A stretch of 5,781 nucleotides of DNA from Candidatus Hodarchaeota archaeon (lineage in GTDB: Archaea; Asgardarchaeota; Heimdallarchaeia; Hodarchaeales; Hodarchaeaceae). Below are positions 1 through 4,378 of this stretch, one piece after another. The notes under the pieces are model-generated. The model did no database searches, was not told where the DNA came from, and saw nothing but the letters and a program-made list of their open reading frames with translations. Where the stretch lies: positions 1-5,781 of the forward strand of contig JAUUVJ010000291.1 of the NCBI GenBank assembly GCA_030589605.1. The letters are read 5' to 3'. The stretch's first letter is position 1, and every line of letters starts with the position of its first letter. A program made the position numbers and the translations under genes.

Positions 1-29
1 AAATAAAAGTATAAATCATTATGAAAATG

Positions 30-296
30 CTAGAAACCTTTTCCAAAAAAAGCTGTAAGGTCAAAATATAAGCTAACTACAGTTTGATCTGTAAGTTGAA
101 TTGTTATTCTATCAAAAACTTGTTGTTTTTCATTCAATAATTCTTGTTTGATTAATTTCCAGCTTATCCCTCTTTCTCCAAATTTATTCTCAATAAACCG
201 ATATTCCGCGTCTATACCTGCAAAATGATCATTCACATCGGTTATTATGATAGCATCTTCAATCGATTTGCCTTCATTTTTAGAATAACTAACCAT
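30..296 (-). CDS. uncharacterised small protein (88 aa)
   Basis: I do not recognise a named family. The frame runs from ATG (294-296) to TAG (30-32). A weak GGAG (minus strand, about 307-310) lies roughly 10 bases before the ATG. The protein looks like one small soluble alpha/beta domain. A GKSIEDAIII strand opens it, an acidic helix with EYRFIENKFGERG follows, then an amphipathic strand pair (FDRITIQLTD) and a closing hydrophobic strand ending SLYFDLTAFFGKGF. There is no signal peptide, membrane helix or cysteine. The alternation of charged and hydrophobic residues and the ordinary composition argue that it is really translated. It lies downstream of the acetyltransferase gene on the same strand with a 131-base gap, so it may have its own promoter. 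No function is proposed. Confidence 0.75.
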   Translation of the reverse strand: MVSYSKNEGKSIEDAIIITDVNDHFAGIDAEYRFIENKFGERGISWKLIKQELLNEKQQVFDRITIQLTDQTVVSLYFDLTAFFGKGF

Positions 297-328
297 TTCG
301 TCTATACTCCAATTCTTTTGAAAATCAT

Positions 329-345
329 CTGAAAGGAGTTTTCAG
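329..345 (-). other. small hairpin in the leader of the 88-aa gene
   Basis: CTGAAA (329-334) and TTTCAG (340-345) are perfect inverted arms around a 5-base loop. On the minus strand the loop reads ACTCC, which is complementary to the GGAGT that serves as the likely ribosome binding site (306-310). This is seen directly; a regulatory role is inference. Confidence 0.25.
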
Positions 346-395
346 CTCAATTTTCTTTTAGCACTAACTTAATTTATTTTGAATTATCATTATAA

Positions 396-407
396 CTTAT
401 AAATATA
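396..407 (-). promoter_or_regulatory. possible TATA box for the 88-aa gene
   Basis: The minus strand reads TATATTTATAAG, close to the archaeal TTTAWA box. It is about 100 bases before the start, implying a leader of about 75 bases. The surrounding DNA is AT-rich, so a chance match is possible. Confidence 0.25.
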
Positions 408-410
408 GTA

Positions 411-427
411 CAAACAAAAAATGTTTG
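411..427 (-). terminator. possible weak hairpin/T-tract after the GNAT gene
   Basis: CAAACA (411-416) and TGTTTG (422-427) are inverted arms directly after the TAG stop of the acetyltransferase gene. On the minus strand the loop and its flank give a run of six T. Archaeal termination often uses such T-tracts, but the stem is short and AT-rich. Confidence 0.25.
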
Positions 428-1525
428 CTATTTCATTTTTAATACCTTAGTTTTAAGACATTCTAGAGTGTCCAGTTGTCGTAATATTGATTTAACATAT
501 TCTTTGAATTGAGGAATGTCTGAATCCTTAACAATTTCAGTTTCGAGTAAACGATTGATTGTCAAAAATATTTCCTCAAAAATTCCTTGTGCTTTTGTTA
601 CCGACGATAAAAGAGAATTACTAACATCATCAACCTGTCTTCTTTCTTTTAATATATCTATCTCAGTTTTTAATCTGTTAATATTCTCCAATCCATTCTT
701 AAACTGAGGATCAAAGGTAGATTTTAATTCTAAAATATTCCAAGATTCTTTCCTCCAATAGTAACATTTATATGGTTCAGGATTACTATATCCTAGTTTT
801 TTTGCCAATTTAAATGATGAGGGGTTCCCCGTATCCCAATGTGGTTCAAAATCCTTTTCTAAACAATGTTCAATCAACTTAGCACTAAGAATTGTCGCAA
901 AACCTCTTCCACGGTATTCTGGGAGGGTTGAAATGTCAAGTTCCAGGCTATTAGTAAGTGGTATAGATCCCTTAGCTCCAGATACCAAACAAACTATTTT
1001 TGCACCTTCTTTAATACAGTATCCTATTCCCTCTTGCACAAATTTCTCAGGGCCTCCAGAAGAATTAATTTCTCTCACCCAATGATTAAAAAGATTTTGA
1101 GCTAAGATTTGTTTTGCTGTTTCTATATCAACCTTTTTTACTTGAAATTTTTCAGGTAACGAATTTAAGAATTTTCGAATATGTGTTAATGATAAACTCT
1201 CCGCAGAAAATTCGGTACGTTGAGAATAGCCAAAATTTTTCCATTGATTCTTCAGAACTATTTCCCATTCGTCATTAGGTACGAAAATGATCATCTTTTC
1301 AGGAATTTTCACTAAAAAATCTGAAATATTATCAGCCTTGCTATTTCCTGTAATATAGCAAGCCCAATCTATAAGGAACATGATTATCTTTGGGTTTTCC
1401 ATATCATCAAGGAATCCCTTCACCTTTTTGCGTGTTAAGAAAAGAGCAAGCATATTTTTCAATTTATGTTTCGTATAATAAGTCCAATAATCCATTAGTT
1501 TTTCTTGTGGTATTTGTTGTATCAT
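428..1525 (-). CDS. GNAT-family N-acetyltransferase, ZmaR-like, with C-terminal helical extension
   Basis: This protein (365 aa) probably transfers an acetyl group from acetyl-CoA to an amine. Its substrate is unknown. Residues 1-130 form a helical/beta N-terminal part rich in aromatic residues. The GNAT core lies at about 130-260. Motif A is EYRGRGFA (203-210), the pyrophosphate-binding loop. It is followed by helix TILSAKLIEHCLEK, then PHWDTGNPSSFKLAKKLGY (228-246) and an aromatic end (YKCYYW). The HWD-x-x-N-x-x-S...A-x-KLGY arrangement is typical of the GNAT_acetyltran family (PF12746) that includes zwittermicin-resistance ZmaR. Family members of about 260 residues usually end near here; residues 270-365 are an extra, charged, helical, probably coiled-coil region. 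GAGGGA (1532-1537, minus) sits 6 bases before the ATG and fixes the start. An ATG at 1537-1539 is out of frame. The gene is divergent from the hydrolase at 1695. The family call is firm; the resistance role is inference. Confidence 0.88.
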   Translation of the reverse strand: MIQQIPQEKLMDYWTYYTKHKLKNMLALFLTRKKVKGFLDDMENPKIIMFLIDWACYITGNSKADNISDFLVKIPEKMIIFVPNDEWEIVLKNQWKNFGYSQRTEFSAESLSLTHIRKFLNSLPEKFQVKKVDIETAKQILAQNLFNHWVREINSSGGPEKFVQEGIGYCIKEGAKIVCLVSGAKGSIPLTNSLELDISTLPEYRGRGFATILSAKLIEHCLEKDFEPHWDTGNPSSFKLAKKLGYSNPEPYKCYYWRKESWNILELKSTFDPQFKNGLENINRLKTEIDILKERRQVDDVSNSLLSSVTKAQGIFEEIFLTINRLLETEIVKDSDIPQFKEYVKSILRQLDTLECLKTKVLKMK

Positions 1526-1578
1526 TTTTCATCCCTCATTTTGAATATATAACGTTAAAGCAAAAATCTTTAAGTAAA

Positions 1579-1588
1579 ATTATAAATA
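1579..1588 (-). promoter_or_regulatory. possible TATA box for the GNAT gene
   Basis: The minus strand reads TATTTATAAT, about 55 bases before the ATG, which would give a leader of roughly 30 bases containing the ribosome binding site. The spacing is good for an archaeal promoter, but the base composition makes chance matches common. Confidence 0.3.
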
Positions 1589-1602
1589 ATAAGTATTTAT
1601 TA
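1587..1602. repeat. inverted repeat in the divergent promoter region
   Basis: TAATAA (1587-1592) and TTATTA (1597-1602) are perfect arms around GTAT. The site abuts the proposed TATA box of the GNAT gene and could be an operator. It is short and wholly AT in the arms, so this is weak. Confidence 0.25.
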
Positions 1603-1617
1603 CCAAAAATATGACAG

Positions 1618-1625
1618 TTTATACA
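1618..1625 (+). promoter_or_regulatory. possible TATA box for the alpha/beta hydrolase gene
   Basis: TTTATACA lies about 70 bases before the ATG at 1695 and would give a leader of roughly 45 bases. No clear ribosome binding site follows, so the promoter call stays tentative. Confidence 0.25.
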
Positions 1626-1694
1626 TTCATTATTGGTTATGCATATCTAGCACAGGCAACCAATGATCTTAGTTCTGAAAAAATTTACCTTTGA

Positions 1695-2621
1695 ATGTGT
1701 AGAATGATGAAAATGAGAACCAAAAAAGATTTAACTTCTCAGATAATGGAATTATCAGATGGACGTCGCATAGGTTACGCAGAATATGGAGATTTAAATG
1801 GAAAACCCGTTTTTTATATTCATGGTAGCCTGGGAAGTCGTTTGGAAGCAGCTTTTGTTGAGGAGAAAAAGGTGATGGATTTGGGGGTACGATTAATATG
1901 TATTGACCGTCCAGGAATGGGATTTTCTGATTACCAGTCTGATCGGCAGATTTTAGACCTACCGAATGATATATTAGAGTTAGCTAATCACATTGGACTT
2001 ACTAAAAAGCAATTTACGATATTAGGAGGAAGTGGTGGTGGGCCTTATGCCCTCGCCTGTGCTTATAAAATCCCTTCGGAGCGTTTAAAAAGTTGTGGTG
2101 TTGTTTCTGGGTTAGGACCTTATGAATTAGACAAAACAGGGATGGATTCTCGCGGTAAAAATCAACTTATTATGGCTCATTATTTTCCATGGGCATATCA
2201 TTTTTTACTTTGGTTACTGATGGGTCGTAAAGCGAAGGCTGAAAACAGAAAATGGTGGGAGAAGAATTTCCAAAAACTATACAAGATTCTTCCACCCCCC
2301 GATCAAAAAGTTGTCCTAAATCCAAGAATTGTTGATCGAATGATAGAAAAAACCCTTGAGGCATTTCAACAAGGTTCAAAAGGACCTGCTCATGATTTTA
2401 AATTGTATACTAAACCATGGGGATTCAAACTAGAAGAGATTCCAAAAAAAACAAAGGTTTTCATATTCCATGGGGAATTAGATGTCAGTGTTCCTGTATC
2501 AATGGCCCGTACTATCAGTCAGCAGCTCCCAAATTGTAAATCAATGTTTTATCCAAATGAAGCTCATCCGTCAGTTTTAATCAATAATTTCACAGAGATC
2601 TTAAACCTAATTAACACTTAA
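1695..2621 (+). CDS. cytosolic alpha/beta hydrolase
   Basis: A complete 308-residue serine hydrolase of the alpha/beta fold-1 type. The reaction is probably ester, amide or epoxide-like hydrolysis, but the substrate cannot be read from the sequence. The core starts with LSDGRRIGYAEYGD (20-33). The oxyanion-hole loop is HGSLGSR (43-49), then DRPGMGFSD (71-79). The nucleophile elbow is GGSGGG with Ser113, the acid is Asp263 in HGELDVSVPV, and the base is His291 in NEAHPSVL. Residues about 140-240 form the lid or cap and contain an aromatic stretch (YFPWAYHFLLWLLM) that may bind a hydrophobic substrate or membrane. There is no signal peptide. Four ATGs (1695, 1704, 1707, 1713) compete for the start; none has a good ribosome binding site, so the true start may be up to 6 codons later. 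It stands alone between two gaps. The stop is TAA at 2619-2621. Confidence 0.93.
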   Translation: MCRMMKMRTKKDLTSQIMELSDGRRIGYAEYGDLNGKPVFYIHGSLGSRLEAAFVEEKKVMDLGVRLICIDRPGMGFSDYQSDRQILDLPNDILELANHIGLTKKQFTILGGSGGGPYALACAYKIPSERLKSCGVVSGLGPYELDKTGMDSRGKNQLIMAHYFPWAYHFLLWLLMGRKAKAENRKWWEKNFQKLYKILPPPDQKVVLNPRIVDRMIEKTLEAFQQGSKGPAHDFKLYTKPWGFKLEEIPKKTKVFIFHGELDVSVPVSMARTISQQLPNCKSMFYPNEAHPSVLINNFTEILNLINT

Positions 2622-2634
2622 CATGGTTTCTTTA

Positions 2635-2652
2635 GCTCAGCTCCGACTGAGT
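2635..2652 (+). other. hairpin just after the hydrolase gene
   Basis: GCTCAG (2635-2640) pairs with CTGAGT (2647-2652), six pairs including one G-U, with a 6-base loop, starting 13 bases after the stop. No T-run follows, so it is not a standard intrinsic terminator. It may mark the 3' end of the transcript. Confidence 0.3.
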
Positions 2653-2719
2653 ATAGAAATAAAGTCTTCGGATATAACAATTAAATCAAAAGAAATAAAT
2701 TGTAAGCTATTGTCTTTTT

Positions 2720-2735
2720 TCATTATTAATAATGA
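2720..2735. repeat. perfect 16-bp palindrome
   Basis: TCATTATTAATAATGA is identical to its reverse complement. It directly follows a T6 tract (2715-2720) and could be a protein-binding site or part of a termination signal. It is about 195 bases before the next gene, so an operator role for that gene is not obvious. Confidence 0.4.
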
Positions 2736-2930
2736 CATTCGTTACGTTCGTCCTCACTGGTGTTGTGATCAAAAAAAGAAAACTCGTTAACACTCACAAT
2801 CCAACTATTAGACTCGCAGCAATATCTTTTGTCATTTAAGATTACTCAATGAAATTTTTGAAATGATTTTTTAATCAATTCTACTAATCTAATAGAAATA
2901 ATAAACATGCTTTGAAGGATTTTGAAAGAA

Positions 2931-3125
2931 ATGGCTAAAACTGTATGCGGTGTTGATGTTGACAAAGAGGGTTTTTTAGTTACAGTATCCAACGATCCAG
3001 AACAGAAAAGTAAGCCGGTTGTAATTATATACAACAACCAACAAATCTATTTTTGTGAGGAATCATGCAAAGTAGAGTTTTTACAAGCCTTAAATAAAGA
3101 GCAATGGATGAAAAATCATAAATAA
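2931..3125 (+). CDS. YHS/TRASH-like small metal-binding protein
   Basis: A 64-residue protein that consists of almost nothing but a YHS-like domain, a fold that binds metal ions through cysteines. VCGVDVDKEGF (5-15) matches the opening CGM-x-V part of YHS domains. YFCEESCKVEFL (40-51) matches the closing Y-F-C-x3-C-x3-F part. The likely ligands are Cys6, Cys42 and Cys46. The middle (VTVSNDPEQKSKPVVIIYNNQQI) would form the beta strands. The usual short C-terminal helix follows (EFLQALNKEQWMKNHK). In other proteins such domains sit in copper or mercury handling proteins or metal-dependent regulators; here it stands alone, so metal chaperone or sensor is inference. I chose ATG 2931 because a TTG at 2922 lies only 2 bases after the GAAGGA site (2914-2919), too close to use it, while the ATG lies 11 bases after. 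Confidence 0.75.
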   Translation: MAKTVCGVDVDKEGFLVTVSNDPEQKSKPVVIIYNNQQIYFCEESCKVEFLQALNKEQWMKNHK

Positions 3126-3167
3126 CCTGAATGAATCAATTTATTATTATTCTCATCTATTCGGGTT
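3124..3167 (+). terminator. long-loop inverted repeat after the YHS gene
   Basis: AACCTGAAT (3124-3132) pairs with ATTCGGGTT (3159-3167), nine pairs with one G-U. The arm overlaps the end of the TAA stop. The loop of 26 bases is T-rich. It may protect or define the 3' end; it is not a classic terminator because of the long loop and missing T-run after it. Confidence 0.35.
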
Positions 3168-3227
3168 ATAATACCAAAAAATATTATTCTCAACTTCGTA
3201 AAAGGCTGGATCAAATCCATATTATTC
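3145..3227 (+). repeat. three short direct repeats at regular spacing
   Basis: TATTATTC begins at 3145, 3182 and 3220, so the copies are 37 and 38 bases apart. The first two share 11 bases (TATTATTCTCA). The intervening sequences are unrelated and the unit is far too short for a CRISPR repeat. They could be binding sites upstream of vapBC or chance in AT-rich DNA. Confidence 0.3.
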
Positions 3228-3254
3228 AGATGTAGAAATAATTGGAAAGAAGAT

Positions 3255-3262
3255 TTTATATA
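3255..3262 (+). promoter_or_regulatory. TATA box of vapBC
   Basis: TTTATATA fits the archaeal TATA consensus. It lies about 36 bases before the TTG start of vapB, which predicts transcription starting near 3282-3288, right at or just before the ribosome binding site. It touches the palindrome at 3261-3278. Confidence 0.55.
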
Positions 3263-3278
3263 TATGCATATGCATATA
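3261..3278. promoter_or_regulatory. probable vapBC operator (18-bp perfect palindrome)
   Basis: TATATGCATATGCATATA equals its own reverse complement over all 18 bases and contains two ATGCAT units sharing a centre. It lies between the TATA box and the predicted transcription start. Toxin-antitoxin operons are usually repressed by the antitoxin, or the antitoxin-toxin complex, bound to a palindrome in this position. The palindrome is seen; that VapB binds it is inference. Confidence 0.55.
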
Positions 3279-3285
3279 GATAGAT

Positions 3286-3290
3286 AGGTG
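3286..3290 (+). promoter_or_regulatory. ribosome binding site deciding the TTG start of vapB
   Basis: AGGTG matches the 16S anti-Shine-Dalgarno sequence and is 7 bases before the TTG at 3298. This supports TTG rather than any later start. Confidence 0.7.
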
Positions 3291-3297
3291 TAAAATT

Positions 3298-3540
3298 TTG
3301 GCAAAGAATATTGCAATAACAGATGATGTCTACAAAGTATTGAACCAGCTCAAGTTGGAAAATGAAAGTTTTTCTGATGTGATCAAAAGACTATTACCCC
3401 CAAAATCTATGTTATCGGATATTGCAGGATCGAAAACGTTCAGTTACCAAGAATGGGGCCAGGTTCAAGATGCTTTTAAAGATCAACGGGCTCTAGATGA
3501 CAAACGAATGAAGAAACTATTGAGAAGAATGGCTGATTAA
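3298..3540 (+). CDS. vapB: VapB-type antitoxin (DUF217/UPF0330 family)
   Basis: This 80-residue protein should bind and neutralise the VapC RNase encoded next to it and repress their shared promoter. Residues 1-35 read as strand, helix, helix (AKNIAITDDVYKVLNQLKLE followed by NESFSDVIKRLL), the pattern of PF02697 antitoxins. The ESFSDVIKRLL segment is the most characteristic part. Such N-termini resemble ribbon-helix-helix DNA-binding domains. Residues 36-80 are charged, likely disordered when free, and end in KKLLRRMAD; this part would wrap around the toxin. The start is a TTG, chosen because it follows AGGTG by 7 bases and because the family usually begins with this short strand. vapC begins one base after the stop, so the two are cotranscribed and probably translationally coupled. 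The length is normal for the family. The TTG start is a mild oddity. Confidence 0.9.
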   Translation: MAKNIAITDDVYKVLNQLKLENESFSDVIKRLLPPKSMLSDIAGSKTFSYQEWGQVQDAFKDQRALDDKRMKKLLRRMAD

Positions 3541-3541
3541 T

Positions 3542-3952
3542 ATGTGGCTAGCTGATACGACTTTTATTATCGATTTAGTCAATAATGACGAAGAAGCTGT
3601 GAAAATGGCAGGAAAAATTGATAGTATGCATTCAATAGTTTTTATAACAACAATTACAATTCAGGAATATCTAAGAGGTATTTATTATTTATTTGGTAAT
3701 AAACAAGATCAAATCGATGAAAAATTGTCGAAAGCTGAAGGAGATCTAGTTCGATTTAGTTGGATAGACTTGAATTATAATATTGCAAAAGCGGCTGCCC
3801 AAATTGACGCAGACCTAACTCGAAAGGGTATGCAAATTGGCTATGCTGATGTCTTAATAGGTGCGACAGCTCAATTCTATCAATTAACTCTTTTAACCCG
3901 AAATAAAAACCATTTCGATAGAATTCCATTATTAAAAATTGAATTTTATTGA
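3542..3952 (+). CDS. vapC: VapC-type PIN-domain RNase toxin
   Basis: A 136-residue PIN-domain protein, expected to cut RNA (in studied members often tRNA or rRNA) in a magnesium-dependent way and to arrest growth when VapB is lost. The acidic active-site set looks complete: Asp5 in MWLADTTFIIDL, Glu42 in TITIQEYLRG, Asp103 in IGYADVLIGATA, and Asn121/Asp126 in TRNKNHFDRI. The order and spacing are those of VapC proteins, and the length is usual. There is no sign of inactivation. The ATG at 3542 comes one base after the vapB stop with only a weak purine-rich site before it (GAGAAG), so translation probably depends on ribosomes finishing vapB. That would keep antitoxin in excess. The stop is TGA at 3950-3952. 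The RNA target cannot be told from sequence. Confidence 0.94.
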   Translation: MWLADTTFIIDLVNNDEEAVKMAGKIDSMHSIVFITTITIQEYLRGIYYLFGNKQDQIDEKLSKAEGDLVRFSWIDLNYNIAKAAAQIDADLTRKGMQIGYADVLIGATAQFYQLTLLTRNKNHFDRIPLLKIEFY

Positions 3953-4110
3953 TACAGATGTATATTGGATAATGTCGCAAAAGGCCAGTTTAGATAGGAA
4001 AAGTATATCCTCAGGTATAGCATATTCCAACTTTAACAATCAAGAGAAAAAAAACCTTCTATTCAAATGATTTTAATAAAACTTCTTAAAATCGATAATC
4101 CAGGTGTTAT

Positions 4111-4128
4111 AAATGAAGGAATTCATTT
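4111..4128 (+). other. hairpin with GGAA tetraloop
   Basis: AAATGAA (4111-4117) and TTCATTT (4122-4128) are perfect 7-base arms around GGAA, a tetraloop of the stable GNRA class. The stem is flanked by CCAGG (4100-4104) and CCTGG (4133-4137), which can extend it into a longer structure. The proposed ATG of the 29-codon frame (4113-4115) lies inside the stem. Confidence 0.4.
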
Positions 4129-4133
4129 GTTTC

Positions 4134-4157
4134 CTGGCAAGCATCACTTATTGCCAG
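4134..4157 (+). other. hairpin with perfect 7-bp stem
   Basis: CTGGCAA (4134-4140) and TTGCCAG (4151-4157) pair perfectly around a 10-base loop. This is one of the strongest stems in the window. It competes with CCAGG:CCTGG upstream and with CACTTATT:AATAGGTG (4145-4152 with 4158-4165) downstream, so only one of these can form at a time. Confidence 0.5.
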
Positions 4158-4165
4158 AATAGGTG
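4145..4165 (+). promoter_or_regulatory. alternative hairpin that hides an AGGTG ribosome binding site
   Basis: CACTTATT (4145-4152) pairs with AATAGGTG (4158-4165), eight pairs with one G-U, with loop GCCAG. The right arm contains the AGGTG before the 24-codon frame at 4174. Forming the upstream 4134-4157 stem would free this site. A switch is inference. Confidence 0.3.
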
Positions 4166-4173
4166 TAAGAAAT

Positions 4174-4248
4174 ATGAAACAATCTATTTTAATCGGGTAT
4201 GAACTTATGATAATGATCATTGTCTTTTTTCTGAGAAGAACAGTGTAA
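4174..4248 (+). CDS. possible 24-aa single-helix membrane peptide
   Basis: An ATG at 4174-4176 follows AGGTG (4161-4165) by 8 bases, as good a site as that of vapB. It opens 24 codons ending in TAA (4246-4248). The peptide has a short polar start (MKQS), then a hydrophobic run containing IMIIVFFL, then a basic end RRTV. This is the layout of a small membrane peptide, leader peptide or type I-like toxin. Against it, it is very short, lies among other overlapping frames, and no homology can be claimed. It could equally be a chance frame in AT-rich DNA. Confidence 0.25.
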   Translation: MKQSILIGYELMIMIIVFFLRRTV

Positions 4249-4334
4249 CAGCGAAAGCTACGATAAAAAAATCAGAAATCACAGGAAAATATCGTCTTAG
4301 CAAAGGAAATTGTTGCGGAAAAGCTAACTTTTCC

Positions 4335-4343
4335 TTTATTAAA
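4335..4343 (+). promoter_or_regulatory. possible TATA box for the membrane hydrolase gene
   Basis: TTTATTAAA is about 40 bases before the ATG at 4379, which would place the transcription start around 4365 and give a very short leader. That agrees with the lack of a ribosome binding site just before this ATG. Confidence 0.3.
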
Positions 4344-4378
4344 GGGGGGCGCTATATCGAGAATAACTGGTTTCGCCC

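Larger units (their letters stand above)
2622..2930. other. intergenic region without a convincing gene
   Basis: About 310 bases between the hydrolase and the YHS gene. It holds a hairpin at 2635-2652, a T6 tract at 2715-2720 that could end transcription, a 16-bp palindrome at 2720-2735 and a 7-pair stem between 2762-2768 and 2794-2800. No frame on either strand is long or coding-like. The best minus-strand frame, starting at 2835, stops after 13 codons. Confidence 0.6.
3953..4378. other. gap with overlapping short frames and hairpins
   Basis: These 426 bases have no gene I can support firmly. Short plus-strand frames overlap in a staircase: 3972-4070 (32 codons), 4067-4162 (31 codons, joined to the previous by ATGA), 4113-4202 (29 codons) and 4174-4248 (24 codons). 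The last two each follow an AGGTG site. Hairpins cluster at 4100-4165. A 74-codon open stretch without a start runs from 4203 to 4427. This could be a decayed gene, a leader region or a small-protein locus. The minus strand shows nothing coding-like. Confidence 0.5.

Noticed and set aside
516..707. Plus-strand 63-codon frame inside the acetyltransferase gene
   Set aside because: It is antisense to a well-supported gene and has a low-complexity translation.
2629..2700. Possible tRNA suggested by TTTAGCTCAG, which looks like a tRNA D-arm
   Set aside because: No acceptor stem, anticodon arm or TTCRA T-loop follows at tRNA spacing; only a simple hairpin is present.
2706..2835. Minus-strand frame beginning at ATG 2835 with a hydrophobic stretch (VLTSFLFLITT)
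   Set aside because: A TGA interrupts after 13 codons, there is no clear ribosome binding site, and the two parts look like chance.
2922..2930. Upstream TTG start for the YHS protein
   Set aside because: It lies only 2 bases after the GAAGGA site, too close for use, while ATG 2931 is better spaced and starts just before the conserved VCG segment.
3145..3227. Possible mini CRISPR from regularly spaced repeats
   Set aside because: The repeat unit is only 8-11 bases, there are three copies, and no cas gene is nearby.
3116..3316. Minus-strand 66-codon frame covering the vapB promoter
   Set aside because: It overlaps the promoter, palindrome and vapB start, and its translation is biased by repeated ATATGC and ATAG runs.
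4200..4202. Selenocysteine codon
   Set aside because: No insertion element or selenoprotein family match can be supported; a stop or broken gene is simpler.
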